DNA from: Marixanthomonas spongiae
GTDB taxonomy: Bacteria > Bacteroidota > Bacteroidia > Flavobacteriales > Flavobacteriaceae
Assembly (NCBI RefSeq): GCF_003095375.1
Contig: NZ_QEHR01000004.1
Location: 1 to 64,000, forward strand
Reading direction: 5' to 3'
Length of the DNA: 64,000 nt
Position numbers and translations under genes: made by a program. Positions 53,502-62,477 of this stretch are shown one piece after another. Every line of letters begins with the position of its first letter. The first letter of the stretch is position 1. Under the pieces are notes generated by a model that had not been told where the DNA came from, did not search any database, and was given only the letters and a program-made list of their open reading frames with translations.

Positions 53502-53534
53502 AGACCTCAAAGGTTTTTAAAACCTTTGAGGTCT
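53502..53534. repeat. Perfect 15-bp hairpin between hemD and hemE
   Basis: AGACCTCAAAGGTTT and AAACCTTTGAGGTCT pair perfectly around a 3-base loop. A run of T follows only on the plus strand, whereas the hem operon is read on the minus strand. It is therefore probably a dispersed intergenic repeat or an mRNA-processing hairpin, not a terminator. Confidence 0.6.
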
Positions 53535-53541
53535 TTTTTAT

Positions 53542-54198
53542 CTATTTTTTTAATGTTTTAACCGCTTTAGCAATCACGCTTTCAACCGAAGTTGAATTAG
53601 CAATCACTACATTTTCGGTATGTTTTTCTGCTTCTGCTGCCGTTGTGGTGCCAATGCAGAAAGCAATTGAGTTTTTTAGTTTGTTTCCTGAAATAAAACT
53701 TTGCACCCCACTTGGACTGAAAAACAAAATACCATCAAATTGACGGTCAAACTTTATGGGGTTAAGCTCCGTTTTGTACGTTTCTATTTCAGAAAGAGCA
53801 ATATTTGCTTCTTTTAATGCTTCTGGAATAGTGTCCAGGCGTTTATTGCCACAAAAAAAATAAAAAGTGTGATTTTTATGGTTTTTAGTTAAATATTCAG
53901 CCAATTCTACTCCATAATCGGTGGTTTTAATCACTTTTTGACCATTATCCTCTAAAAGTGCCTTTGTTTTTTCGCCTACACAAAAACAATTCTGAGTTTC
54001 AGGCATTTCCTCGGAAGTATTAAAAACAGCCCTCACTCCATTTTTACTGGTGAAAATAGCGTTTTCAATGACCTTTGGAGCTTCAAAAGTCATAAATTCA
54101 ATAGAAATGGCATTGTATTCTACAAACGTTAAACCGGAGTTTAAAAGCAGTTCTTTTTGAGCAAGGGTAAGTTTTTTGGTGGAAAGGATGGATTTCAT
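53542..54198 (-). CDS. hemD: Uroporphyrinogen-III synthase
   Basis: A 218-residue two-domain HemD that cyclises hydroxymethylbilane. The family is poorly conserved; recognised by the order after hemC, by KNGVRAVF, LFFSPSGVQSFIS (for the SPS motif) and CIGTTTAAEAEKH. It follows hemC after 7 bases. A strong hairpin separates it from hemE. Confidence 0.88.
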   Translation of the reverse strand: MKSILSTKKLTLAQKELLLNSGLTFVEYNAISIEFMTFEAPKVIENAIFTSKNGVRAVFNTSEEMPETQNCFCVGEKTKALLEDNGQKVIKTTDYGVELAEYLTKNHKNHTFYFFCGNKRLDTIPEALKEANIALSEIETYKTELNPIKFDRQFDGILFFSPSGVQSFISGNKLKNSIAFCIGTTTAAEAEKHTENVVIANSTSVESVIAKAVKTLKK

Positions 54199-54205
54199 AA
54201 AGCAT

Positions 54206-55120
54206 CTATTTTTCTATTTCAGACTTAATAACTTCCATCAATTCTTTTCCGCCGTTGTCTAAAACTTCTTTGGCACAGCTCGCTCCTAAATCTTTGTAAT
54301 CATTTTTAGGACATTGTTTTGCAATCTCTAATTTTGTTTGTCCATCCAATGAAAACAACACGCCTTTAAATTGAATTTCACCGTCAATACATTCAGCCAG
54401 GGCACCAATAGGCGCGGTACACCCTCCTTCTAATTTTTGAAGAAAGGCACGTTCAATATACGTGCAAATATCGGCTTCGGTGTTATTTAATTTTGAAGTG
54501 GCCTCTTTACTGAAACCATCCTTTTCCAAAGCCACTATCACCATCGCGCCTTGAGCCGGAGCAGGTATCATCCAGTCCAAGTTTTCAAAATTATCGGGTA
54601 ATACGTTTATCCGTTCTAATCCTGCTTTTGCAAAAATGGCACCTTGCCAATCGTTGTTTTGAAGCTTTTGTAAACGGGTGTTGACATTTCCGCGCAAATC
54701 TACAACCTCATGATTGGGGTACCGGTTGAGCCATTGTGCTTTCCGGCGCAAACTTCCCGTAGCAATGGTACATGGTTTTTCGGGTGTAAAGCTGCCTTTT
54801 GTGGCCAAAATATCAGTTGAAGTTGCCCTAGCTAAAACGGCGGTTTGTACAATTCCTTTTGGTAAATGGGTGGGGACATCTTTCATGCTATGCACGGCAA
54901 TATCCACCGTTCCGTTGAGCATGGCGACGTCTAAGGTTTTGGTAAAAATACCGGTAATGCCCATTTCGTACAAAGGTTGGTCCAATACCAAATCGCCCGT
55001 GGATTTCACGGGGACCAATTCGGTTTTATAGCCTAAGTTTTCAAGTTTTCTCTGTACGGTCGTGGCTTGCCATAACGCTAATTCGCTATCGCGTGTGCCA
55101 ATACGGATTGTTTTATTCAC
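54206..55120 (-). CDS. hemC: Hydroxymethylbilane synthase
   Basis: A 304-residue porphobilinogen deaminase. RIGTRDSELALWQA, VDIAVHSMKDVPT, TGSLRRKAQW and the dipyrromethane-cofactor Cys234 in EGGCTAPIGA are present. It starts with GTG, overlapping the hemA end by 8 bases (translational coupling). Confidence 0.97.
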   Translation of the reverse strand: MNKTIRIGTRDSELALWQATTVQRKLENLGYKTELVPVKSTGDLVLDQPLYEMGITGIFTKTLDVAMLNGTVDIAVHSMKDVPTHLPKGIVQTAVLARATSTDILATKGSFTPEKPCTIATGSLRRKAQWLNRYPNHEVVDLRGNVNTRLQKLQNNDWQGAIFAKAGLERINVLPDNFENLDWMIPAPAQGAMVIVALEKDGFSKEATSKLNNTEADICTYIERAFLQKLEGGCTAPIGALAECIDGEIQFKGVLFSLDGQTKLEIAKQCPKNDYKDLGASCAKEVLDNGGKELMEVIKSEIEK

Positions 55121-56384
55121 GTTCGCTTTCTTCTAACTGAAACATAGATTCGAGCATGTGCAGGTGTTGCTCGGTCGAGCCATTGGCTTGTTTCAGGTGG
55201 TTTACAACTTGGGTGGTTATTTTATGAATGATGCGGTCGCTGATAATCTGTGCCTGTTCTTCGTTAAAATCTTCCAATTTTTTACGGTGGTAATCAATTT
55301 CCCCGGCCTTGATTTCGGTAAGTTTCGTTTTTAACGCCTTTACCGTAGGAATAAAATGACGGTCGCGTACCCAGCCAATAAATTCAGATTCGATTTCTTC
55401 GATTATTTTTTTGGCGATCGGCACTTGTTCGGCCCGGTGTTGTAAGGTCTGGTTGGTAACGGAAGACAATTCGTCTAAGTGGACCAAGGTAACCAGCTCG
55501 TTCTCTTTCACATCTTCGGAAACATTCCGTGGGATGGAAAGGTCTAAAATTAGCAACGGTTTTTTAAGGTACAGCAACTCTTTTGAAATGGTAGGCTGTT
55601 GTGCACCGGTAGCGACCACGAGCACATCGGTCTGTGCCAATTCGCTTTGAATGTCGGCATAATCTTTAACCACGAGGTTGAATTTACCGGCAATTTTCTC
55701 GGCCCGTTCTTTGGTTCGGTTAATGAGCGTAATGTGCTCATTTTTAGTGTGCTTAATTAAATTTTCGCAGGTGTTCCTACCTATTTTACCCGTTCCGAAG
55801 AGTAAAATGTTCTTATCTGAAACGTGCGGCACGTGCGCCATAATATAGTGTACGGCCGCAAAACTAACCGAAGTAGCACCTGTTGAAATTTCGGTTTCAT
55901 TTTTAATCCGCTTGCTGGCTTGGATCACGGCATTGATTAACCGTTCCATATACGCGTTGAGCAGTCCGTGTTTTTTAGAACGGCGGAACCCGTTGCGCAA
56001 CTGACTAATAATTTCAAAATCACCTAAAATCTGGCTGTCCAATCCGGTCCCCACTTTAAATAAATGGGAAACTGCTTGATCGTTTTTGTAGACATAAGCT
56101 ACTTTTTCAAAATCATCGATGGTGCCTTCGGTATGTTCGCACAACAATTTAATAAGTTGAAAAGGATGCTGTGCAAAGCCATACAGTTCGGTACGGTTGC
56201 AGGTAGAAATGACCGTTAATGAAGGAACACCGTCTTTTTTTGCCTGCGTCAGGATATTAGTTTGCGCCGTATCTCCAATACTGAAACGGCCACGCATGGC
56301 AGCATCGGCCTTTTTGTAATTAAGACCAATGGCATAGAAATTCCCTTCAAAAGTGGATAGTGATTTATTACTGGTTGTTTTCAT
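55113..56384 (-). CDS. hemA: Glutamyl-tRNA reductase
   Basis: A 423-residue first enzyme of the C5 haem pathway, reducing glutamyl-tRNA to glutamate semialdehyde. AIGLNYKKADAAMR and the catalytic Cys62 in STCNRTELYG, the shikimate dehydrogenase-like NADPH domain (LLFGTGKIGRNTCENLIKH) and the C-terminal dimerisation helix are present. It heads the hem operon; hemL and hemB are not in the window. Its -7 element TACATTTG (56396-56403) and two palindromes with the divergent araC gene lie upstream. Confidence 0.97.
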   Translation of the reverse strand: MKTTSNKSLSTFEGNFYAIGLNYKKADAAMRGRFSIGDTAQTNILTQAKKDGVPSLTVISTCNRTELYGFAQHPFQLIKLLCEHTEGTIDDFEKVAYVYKNDQAVSHLFKVGTGLDSQILGDFEIISQLRNGFRRSKKHGLLNAYMERLINAVIQASKRIKNETEISTGATSVSFAAVHYIMAHVPHVSDKNILLFGTGKIGRNTCENLIKHTKNEHITLINRTKERAEKIAGKFNLVVKDYADIQSELAQTDVLVVATGAQQPTISKELLYLKKPLLILDLSIPRNVSEDVKENELVTLVHLDELSSVTNQTLQHRAEQVPIAKKIIEEIESEFIGWVRDRHFIPTVKALKTKLTEIKAGEIDYHRKKLEDFNEEQAQIISDRIIHKITTQVVNHLKQANGSTEQHLHMLESMFQLEESERE

Positions 56385-56395
56385 ACCTAACGGCG

Positions 56396-56403
56396 CAAAT
56401 GTA
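56396..56403 (-). promoter_or_regulatory. -7 promoter element of hemA
   Basis: The minus strand reads TACATTTG (TAnnTTTG), 11 bases before the hemA start. It would leave a very short leader. Confidence 0.45.
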
Positions 56404-56472
56404 AGGGCAATACCAATGAAAAAATAACGCTTGCGGTATCAATTGTATCGAAAGGTGTTAATTTCTGTCAAA

Positions 56473-56490
56473 ATATGACAAATGTCATAT
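56473..56490. promoter_or_regulatory. Perfect palindrome in the hemA/araC intergenic region
   Basis: ATATGACAAATGTCATAT has perfect 8-base arms around AA. A third half-site TGTCA at 56466-56470 gives the series TGTCA-N5-TGACA-N2-TGTCA. It is a likely operator; the factor (perhaps the AraC protein itself or another regulator) is unknown. Confidence 0.6.
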
Positions 56491-56520
56491 AAATGCCCTA
56501 ATTTCGCATCGTTCGGGCAA

Positions 56521-56528
56521 TAAATTTG
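56521..56528 (+). promoter_or_regulatory. -7 promoter element of the araC gene
   Basis: TAAATTTG (TAnnTTTG), 46 bases before the start codon, just upstream of the second palindrome. Confidence 0.45.
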
Positions 56529-56536
56529 CCTAGTTG

Positions 56537-56553
56537 TTTAGAACAATTCTAAA
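56537..56553. promoter_or_regulatory. Fur-superfamily-like palindrome at the araC promoter
   Basis: TTTAGAACAATTCTAAA has perfect 7-base arms around CAA. It lies 8 bases past the -7 element, so a bound protein would block transcription. The arms resemble Fur/PerR-type boxes (TTAGAAT-ATTCTAA), consistent with iron or peroxide control of the haem locus. Confidence 0.55.
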
Positions 56554-56573
56554 TAAAGTTTAAAAATAGCGTT

Positions 56574-57485
56574 ATGATTTCTGAAAAAAATGTCGCTGAA
56601 AGTTCAGCAGTTGACCATTCCGGTTTTTATGAGGAGACCTCCATTTCGGAAGGGTTTTTTATTCTGAAATTCAACAATGAAACCAATGACAACCAGTCTT
56701 TTAAACGCGAGATTGGGACTAATTTCATTCAGTTTCATTTTTGCATAAAAGGCACTGCCAGCTTTCTTTTCAATGAAGGGAATTACTCCTTGCCCATAAG
56801 CGAAGAAAACTCCCTATTACTCTATAATCCGCAACGGGAATTGCCATTGCACATACATGTAGCACCGCATTCTTGGGTGCTTTCGGTGTTGTTGCCCATT
56901 GAAAAATTCCACGCCTTGTTTTCGAGCGAGGCCAATTACATTACTTTTTTGAGCGAGGAGAACAAAAACCGAAAGTACTACAAAGATGCCCCTATTTCGC
57001 CATCGATGGCCATCGTGCTCAATCAATTGATGAATTACAATTTGCATCCTTCGGTAAAACCCTTGTATTTTAAAGGAAAAGCGTATGAACTGTTGAGCCT
57101 TTATTTTAACCGACCGGCCGACCTTGATGTGGAACAGTGTCCGTTTTTGGCCGATGAAGACAACGTGACCAAAATAAAAAAAGCCAAGCAAATTGTTATC
57201 GCCAATATGGCAGAACCCCCAACCTTGCAGGAATTAGCCAACGAAATCAATTTGCCCCTCAACAAACTGAAAGAAGGTTTTAAGCAGGTGTATGGCGATT
57301 CTGTGTTCAGTTTTTTGTTTGATTATAAAATGGAAGTAGCGCGGCAGCTATTGGCCACTGGATCGCACAATGTTAACGAAGTAGGCTTAAAAGTGGGATA
57401 TAGCGCGGCCAGCCATTTTATTGCAGCTTTCAAGAAAAAGTACGGTACGACGCCTAAAAAATATTTGATGAGCCTCTCAGCATAA
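56574..57485 (+). CDS. AraC family transcriptional regulator of the haem region
   Basis: A 303-residue regulator with an N-terminal sensing domain (about 30-150, IQFHFCIKGTASFLFNEGNY) and a C-terminal double helix-turn-helix (about 205-300: LQELANEINLPLNKLKEGFK and VNEVGLKVGYSAASHFIAAF). It is PchR-like. It is divergent from hemA and followed by hemH, so it is a good candidate to control haem synthesis. Its promoter carries a Fur-like palindrome. Effector not known. Confidence 0.9.
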   Translation: MISEKNVAESSAVDHSGFYEETSISEGFFILKFNNETNDNQSFKREIGTNFIQFHFCIKGTASFLFNEGNYSLPISEENSLLLYNPQRELPLHIHVAPHSWVLSVLLPIEKFHALFSSEANYITFLSEENKNRKYYKDAPISPSMAIVLNQLMNYNLHPSVKPLYFKGKAYELLSLYFNRPADLDVEQCPFLADEDNVTKIKKAKQIVIANMAEPPTLQELANEINLPLNKLKEGFKQVYGDSVFSFLFDYKMEVARQLLATGSHNVNEVGLKVGYSAASHFIAAFKKKYGTTPKKYLMSLSA

Positions 57486-57549
57486 GAAACGTAAATGACT
57501 TTATAGTTTTTATATGTATCAGGTGTTTGACAATTCATTTTAATACAAG

Positions 57550-57557
57550 TAATTTTG
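57550..57557 (+). promoter_or_regulatory. Promoter of hemH
   Basis: TAATTTTG (TAnnTTTG) follows TTTG (57526-57529) by 20 bases, a textbook Bacteroidota promoter, 18 bases before the hemH start. It also shows that an in-frame upstream ATG-like start at 57527 is not the true one. Confidence 0.65.
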
Positions 57558-57574
57558 CAACAGAAAAATTTGAT

Positions 57575-58615
57575 ATGAAAAAAGGAGTCCTCCTTGTAAA
57601 CCTCGGCTCGCCCGATAGTACCAACCCAAAAGACGTTAAAAGGTATTTAGACGAGTTTTTAATGGATCCCCGCGTGATCGATGTACCTCGATGGGCAAGA
57701 ATATTAATTGTGCGAGGTATTATTTTAAATACCAGACCTAAAAAAAGCGCCGAAGCCTACCAAAAAATCTGGTGGGAAGAAGGTTCGCCTTTGATTGTGC
57801 TTTCTGAACGGCTTCAGGAAAAAGTGCAGGAAAAAACCACCTTGCCTATTGGCCTGGCCATGCGCTATGGAAGCAGGTCCCTAAAAAAAGGGCTGCAGCA
57901 ATTGGTTGACCAAGATGTGGACGAGGTTTTGGTAATCCCTTTGTACCCACAGTTTGCCATGGCGACAACCGAGACTATAAATGTTAAGGTAGAAGAACTT
58001 CGCAATGCGTTTTTTCCGCAGTTGAAAATTTCATCATTTCCAGCTTTTTACAACAAACCAGAATACATTGATGTACTTTCCAAAAGTATTGAAGAACACA
58101 TCAAAAACTTGGATTATGAGCATTTACTGTTCAGTTACCACGGGGTTCCGGAGCGGCACATTCGAAAAAGCGACATTACCAACAGCCATTGCAAAATAGA
58201 TGGTTCTTGTTGTATTACGCCTTCAAAAGCGCATGAATACTGTTATCGCCATCAATGTTTTGAAACCACCAGATTAGTGGCCGAAAAACTGGGCTTAAAA
58301 GAAAACAGCTACTCTGTTTCGTTCCAGTCAAGATTGGGCTTCGACCCGTGGCTGAAACCCTATACCGACCGCACCATAGAACGTATGGGCAAAGCGGGCA
58401 TTAAAAAATTGGCGGTCGTCACCCCGGCCTTTGTAAGCGATTGTTTAGAAACCTTGGAAGAAATCGCCATGGAAGGTGAGGAGATTTTCCACGAAACAGG
58501 CGGAGAAGAATTCACGACCATCCCTTGTTTAAACGACCGCGACGATTTTGCCCAATTATTGGCTGGCTGGATCGATAAATGGCGCATTGTCGATGTGGAC
58601 AAAGCAATAGCTTAA
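57575..58615 (+). CDS. hemH: Ferrochelatase
   Basis: A 346-residue enzyme that inserts iron into protoporphyrin. KKGVLLVNLGSPDS, YHGVPERHIRKSD (catalytic His) and SRLGFDPWLKPY are present, with a Cys-rich part GSCCITPSKAHEYCYRHQC that may bind an iron-sulfur cluster. The start is set by the promoter at 57550-57557; an upstream in-frame codon would add 16 residues. It is followed 18 bases later by a MATE exporter gene. Confidence 0.96.
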   Translation: MKKGVLLVNLGSPDSTNPKDVKRYLDEFLMDPRVIDVPRWARILIVRGIILNTRPKKSAEAYQKIWWEEGSPLIVLSERLQEKVQEKTTLPIGLAMRYGSRSLKKGLQQLVDQDVDEVLVIPLYPQFAMATTETINVKVEELRNAFFPQLKISSFPAFYNKPEYIDVLSKSIEEHIKNLDYEHLLFSYHGVPERHIRKSDITNSHCKIDGSCCITPSKAHEYCYRHQCFETTRLVAEKLGLKENSYSVSFQSRLGFDPWLKPYTDRTIERMGKAGIKKLAVVTPAFVSDCLETLEEIAMEGEEIFHETGGEEFTTIPCLNDRDDFAQLLAGWIDKWRIVDVDKAIA

Positions 58616-58633
58616 AACTTAATTCACAATGTA

Positions 58634-59980
58634 ATGGCATTACAAAACCGCTCGGCCAGTTTAGGGACAGAGCCGATTAGTAACCTATTGGTAAAGCAGT
58701 CTGTTCCTGCTTCCATTGGTATTTTGGTCATGTCACTCAACATTCTTGTCGACACTATTTTCGTCGGAAACTGGATTGGCTCTATTGCCATTGCAGCGAT
58801 TAACGTGGTGTTACCGGTTTCGTTTTTTATTGCCGCACTGGGAATGGCAATCGGCATTGGCGGTTCCTCCATCATTTCGAGGGCATTGGGAGCCAATAAC
58901 AAAGAAAAAGCCCTGAAAACCTTCGGAAACCAAATTACCCTTACGCTTTTGATCACCATTTTAATGACAGTGGTCGGCCTTTATTTTGTAAACGATCTTA
59001 TCCCGGCATTTGGTGGAAAGGGGGATATTTTTGAACCCGCTAAAATCTATTATAAAATCGTACTGTACGGCGTTCCCATTTTAGCACTTTCCATGATGGG
59101 GAACAACGTGCTCCGGGCTGAAGGCAAACCAAAAATTGCCATGATTGCCATGATCATCCCATCGGTGGGCAATTTGTTTTTGGATTATATTTTAATTTAC
59201 GTGTTCGATATGGGAATGGCCGGTGCCGCTTGGGCTTCCACAGCTTCCTATGTGCTAAGTTTCTTGTTTATTTTTTGGTTCTTTTTAAGTGATCGGTCGG
59301 AGCTTCGAATTAGTTTTTCACATTTCGGACTTAATATGGCAATTTTAAAAGAAATGACGGCCTTAGGGTTTGTAACCTTGGCGCGGCAAGCGGTTGTAAG
59401 TGTTACCTATTTATTGATGAACAACATTCTCTTTAGTTTAGGAGGGGAGGCATCGGTGACGATGTATGGAATTATTGGCCGTATGCTCATGTTTGCATTG
59501 TTTCCTGTTCTGGGCGTTACACAAGGGTTTTTGCCCATTGCGGGGTATAATTATGGCGCGTATAAATTTCCCAGGGTTCGGGAAAGTATCAATAAAGCCA
59601 TAAAGTATGCCGGGTTGCTTGCTTTGGTGATTTTTGCGTTGATTATGATATTTCCCGAAGCCATTGTTTCGGTTTTTACCACAGATGCTGTTATCTTAAA
59701 AGAAACCCCTTGGGCCATGCGGTGGGTGTTTGCCGCGATACCAATTATCGCCATTCAACTGATAGGTTCGGCTTATTTTCAAGCCATTGGGAAGGCCACG
59801 CCGGCATTATTGCTCACCCTTACCAGGCAAGGATTTTTCTTTATCCCGCTTATTTTGATTTTACCCAACTTTTTTGGCGAATTGGGTGTTTGGATCTCCT
59901 TTCCCATTGCCGATGTGCTGTCAACTATTGTAACGGGATTTTTTCTGAACAGGGAAATTAAAAAGACATTGATCACATAA
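58634..59980 (+). CDS. MATE family efflux transporter
   Basis: A 448-residue inner-membrane exporter with twelve helices in two halves. Typical parts: LLVKQSVPASIGILVMSLNI, GIGGSSIISRALGANNKEKA and GVTQGFLPIAGYNYGAYKF. Substrate unknown. Beginning 18 bases after hemH, it may share its transcript; export of porphyrins or cationic drugs is possible, but not supported by sequence. Confidence 0.92.
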   Translation: MALQNRSASLGTEPISNLLVKQSVPASIGILVMSLNILVDTIFVGNWIGSIAIAAINVVLPVSFFIAALGMAIGIGGSSIISRALGANNKEKALKTFGNQITLTLLITILMTVVGLYFVNDLIPAFGGKGDIFEPAKIYYKIVLYGVPILALSMMGNNVLRAEGKPKIAMIAMIIPSVGNLFLDYILIYVFDMGMAGAAWASTASYVLSFLFIFWFFLSDRSELRISFSHFGLNMAILKEMTALGFVTLARQAVVSVTYLLMNNILFSLGGEASVTMYGIIGRMLMFALFPVLGVTQGFLPIAGYNYGAYKFPRVRESINKAIKYAGLLALVIFALIMIFPEAIVSVFTTDAVILKETPWAMRWVFAAIPIIAIQLIGSAYFQAIGKATPALLLTLTRQGFFFIPLILILPNFFGELGVWISFPIADVLSTIVTGFFLNREIKKTLIT

Positions 59981-60014
59981 TTTTCACTATATTTAAAGTA
60001 TCAACGTGTTAATT

Positions 60015-61124
60015 ATGAATAAAATAGTACTTATTCTCGTATTTTTTATTGGGTATTCTACGCAAGCACAGATTTCTGAAATTACAGCTGAAACCTGGTA
60101 TTTGAGATTTTTAAAACTTGACGGTGAACATAATTACACGCCTTTAGGAGTGGAAAGCAACATCATCTTTGAAGAAAATGGCACGGACTACACAGTATAT
60201 GCAGACGGAGTGGTAAACAACCTATTTGGTGCCGTTTCATTTTCTGGAAACACATTTACCTTTACCGAGGTTGGCATAACACTTCTTTCATGTGATACCG
60301 GCAATTGTTATTTTGAGGATCTTTATTTCGAAGGGCTTTTAAGCTCCGAAATGCTTGATTTAAAGACCTTTACGTATGATTATTTTGCTTCTTCGTTATA
60401 TGATTATAAAAGCCTGCGCTTAACAGACAATGAAGGCAATGTAGCTTTTTATGTAAACACACCTATCGGCTTGCCCGATGCAGCTTTATTGAGAACTTGG
60501 TATCTACATTCAATGGATGCCGACCTTGGTGAAGACAGTGATTATATTGCCAACTACAACCCTCCTATTAACCCAAGCCTAACAATAAATCAAGATTTAT
60601 CATTTACAGGAACAGGTTCCTGTAATGATTTCAGTGGGCAATTTTTTTACACCAATGATAATTTTTCTGGAGCAAGATTGATAGCAAACGATTTTCAGGA
60701 AACCGGAGAAACGTGCGATTACCATAATGGTTTTGAAAACTATTACTTTTCTCAGTTTATGGATGAAAACGGTGAATTATATTTTTGGGTTAATGAAAAT
60801 TCATCCTCTGGAGAAGCTAATTTTTCTTTTGAATTAGCTCCTGGCTTTACATTTAATTTTGAAAATACCCCCGTATTGGGTACTAATGAGGTAATTGAAC
60901 CTAAAATTTCCATATACCCAAATCCTGTGGATGAAAAATTATTCATAAAAATTCCCAATGACACTATAAAAACAGTACAAATTTTTGACTCCCTTGGTAA
61001 ACTGGCTTTTATAAGTGACGATTTTAAAAATGGACTTACTGTTTCAAGTTTGGAAACAGGTATTTACATTATTAAAATTGAATCATTAAATGGACACACT
61101 GTCAAAAAGTTCATAAAAAAATAA
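60015..61124 (+). CDS. Type IX secretion cargo protein of unknown function
   Basis: A 369-residue exported protein started at MNKIVLILVFFIGYSTQAQ (signal peptide). The body has two similar parts, each beginning with a WYLR/WYLHSMD-like strand (residues 29 and 165), with META/HslJ-like character, such as GTGSCNDFSGQFFYTND. The C-terminal 75 residues are a T9SS type A sorting domain (KISIYPNPVDEKLFIKIPND and GIYIIKIES). Cargo role unknown. It is unusually placed within a haem region. The in-frame GTG three codons upstream is not preferred. Confidence 0.88.
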   Translation: MNKIVLILVFFIGYSTQAQISEITAETWYLRFLKLDGEHNYTPLGVESNIIFEENGTDYTVYADGVVNNLFGAVSFSGNTFTFTEVGITLLSCDTGNCYFEDLYFEGLLSSEMLDLKTFTYDYFASSLYDYKSLRLTDNEGNVAFYVNTPIGLPDAALLRTWYLHSMDADLGEDSDYIANYNPPINPSLTINQDLSFTGTGSCNDFSGQFFYTNDNFSGARLIANDFQETGETCDYHNGFENYYFSQFMDENGELYFWVNENSSSGEANFSFELAPGFTFNFENTPVLGTNEVIEPKISIYPNPVDEKLFIKIPNDTIKTVQIFDSLGKLAFISDDFKNGLTVSSLETGIYIIKIESLNGHTVKKFIKK

Positions 61125-61165
61125 TTGCACTAATTACAAAAAGACATTAAAAGTCAATATTTGGC

Positions 61166-61173
61166 TATCTTTG
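61166..61173 (+). promoter_or_regulatory. -7 promoter element of hemJ
   Basis: TATCTTTG (TAnnTTTG), 5 bases before the ATG at 61179, so the true start cannot be the in-frame TTG at 61161. Confidence 0.5.
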
Positions 61174-61178
61174 CCCCG

Positions 61179-61721
61179 ATGGAATACAACTACATAAAAG
61201 CTCTGCATTTAATTTTCGTAATCACTTGGTTTGCTGGTCTGTTTTATATCGTTAGGCTTTTTGTATATCAAATTGAAGCTTCAGAAAAACCATCGCCCGA
61301 AAAAGAGATTTTAGAAAAGCAATTGAAACTCATGGCCAAACGCCTATGGACCATCATCACGTGGCCCTCGGCTATACTTGCCGTTGGCTTTGCGATTTGG
61401 CTTATTTTAATGCGCACTTTCTATTTAACCGATGCGTGGATGCAAGTAAAGCTCGGGTTTGTGTTCCTTTTAATTTTATACCATTTAAAATGCCACCAAA
61501 TCTATAAGCAACTGCAAAAAGGCGTCGTAAAACACTCCTCCAATTTTATGCGATTGTTTAATGAAGGCGCAACCATTATCCTTTTTGCCATTATATTTTT
61601 AGTGATGCTTCGCAATGCTGTAAATTGGATATATGGTGTTTTGGGTCTTATCGCTTTTTCGGTGTTGTTAATGTTAGGCTATCGCTTTTATAAACGGTTG
61701 CGGGAAAACGGTAATTCTTAA
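61179..61721 (+). CDS. hemJ: HemJ-type protoporphyrinogen IX oxidase
   Basis: A 180-residue membrane protein with four or five helices of the HemJ/CopD-like family, which oxidises protoporphyrinogen IX. The conserved His10 (KALHLIFVITWFAGLFYIVR) and Arg/Lys residues in helix 3 (KLGFVFLLILYHLKCH) fit. This completes the end of the haem pathway with hemF and hemH in the window. Its last bases overlap the convergent exonuclease gene by 4. Confidence 0.92.
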   Translation: MEYNYIKALHLIFVITWFAGLFYIVRLFVYQIEASEKPSPEKEILEKQLKLMAKRLWTIITWPSAILAVGFAIWLILMRTFYLTDAWMQVKLGFVFLLILYHLKCHQIYKQLQKGVVKHSSNFMRLFNEGATIILFAIIFLVMLRNAVNWIYGVLGLIAFSVLLMLGYRFYKRLRENGNS

Positions 61722-62431
61722 ACCGACAACACCTCATCCTCCGCCAACAAAGGCTCGTTCCGCAGTTTTAAGAATATCTGTGCCACGGTAATGGTGTCTT
61801 TTTCGCAATAGATGATAATGCGGTCCATATCGTTTTCTTCGTAATACACATCGCGCACATCGCTACCGTCTATATCATCTTTTGGTGAGGGAATGCCCAA
61901 GACATGCGCCATTAATTTTAAGGACGTGAATGTTTTATAATCACCAAATTTCCAAAGCTCTAAAGTATCCAAGTGCGGGACTTCCCATGGTTTTTTTCCG
62001 AAGAGGTTCAGTTTAAACGGCAGGCTTATTCCGTGAATGATCATCCGTCGGGCGATGTATGGAAAATCAAATTCCTTTCCGTTGTGTGCACAGAGTACAT
62101 GTTGCGGTTTATTAAAATGGGTTTGCAAAAGGGTTTTAAACTCCTTAAGCAATGTTGCTTCTTCTCCGTGAAAACTGGTTACCCGAAAGTTTCGGATATC
62201 ACCTTTCATTTTAAAATACCCTACCGAAATGCACACTATCTTCCCAAACTCGGCCCAAATACCGGCACGGTCGTAAAATTCCTCAGGAGTGAAATCCTCT
62301 TTGCGCTGGTAGCGGGTTTTTTGTTCATATAACTGTTTGGCAGTTTCGTCCAAATCATTGTAATCTGGATATTGCGGCACGGTTTCTATGTCCAGAAACA
62401 GGACGTGCTCTGGGTTAATTCGTGTAAGCAT
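61718..62431 (-). CDS. Predicted 3'-5' exonuclease (RNase H-like, PolB-type)
   Basis: A 237-residue DEDD-type exonuclease. Motif 1 is FLDIETVPQYPD (Asp14, Glu16), motif 2 lies in AHNGKEFDFPYIARRM, and motif 3 has YCEKDTITVAQIF. This resembles the group annotated as 3'-5' exonuclease related to the PolB proofreading domain. Substrate unknown. It is convergent with hemJ. Confidence 0.88.
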   Translation of the reverse strand: MLTRINPEHVLFLDIETVPQYPDYNDLDETAKQLYEQKTRYQRKEDFTPEEFYDRAGIWAEFGKIVCISVGYFKMKGDIRNFRVTSFHGEEATLLKEFKTLLQTHFNKPQHVLCAHNGKEFDFPYIARRMIIHGISLPFKLNLFGKKPWEVPHLDTLELWKFGDYKTFTSLKLMAHVLGIPSPKDDIDGSDVRDVYYEENDMDRIIIYCEKDTITVAQIFLKLRNEPLLAEDEVLSV

Positions 62432-62477
62432 ATTTCTGAAATTTTACAATCGGGGAGTGTTTAAAGCTACGAAAAAA

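Noticed and set aside
53502-53540. Terminator of hemD
   Set aside because: The stem is perfect but the T run follows only on the plus strand, while hemD and hemE are read on the minus strand.
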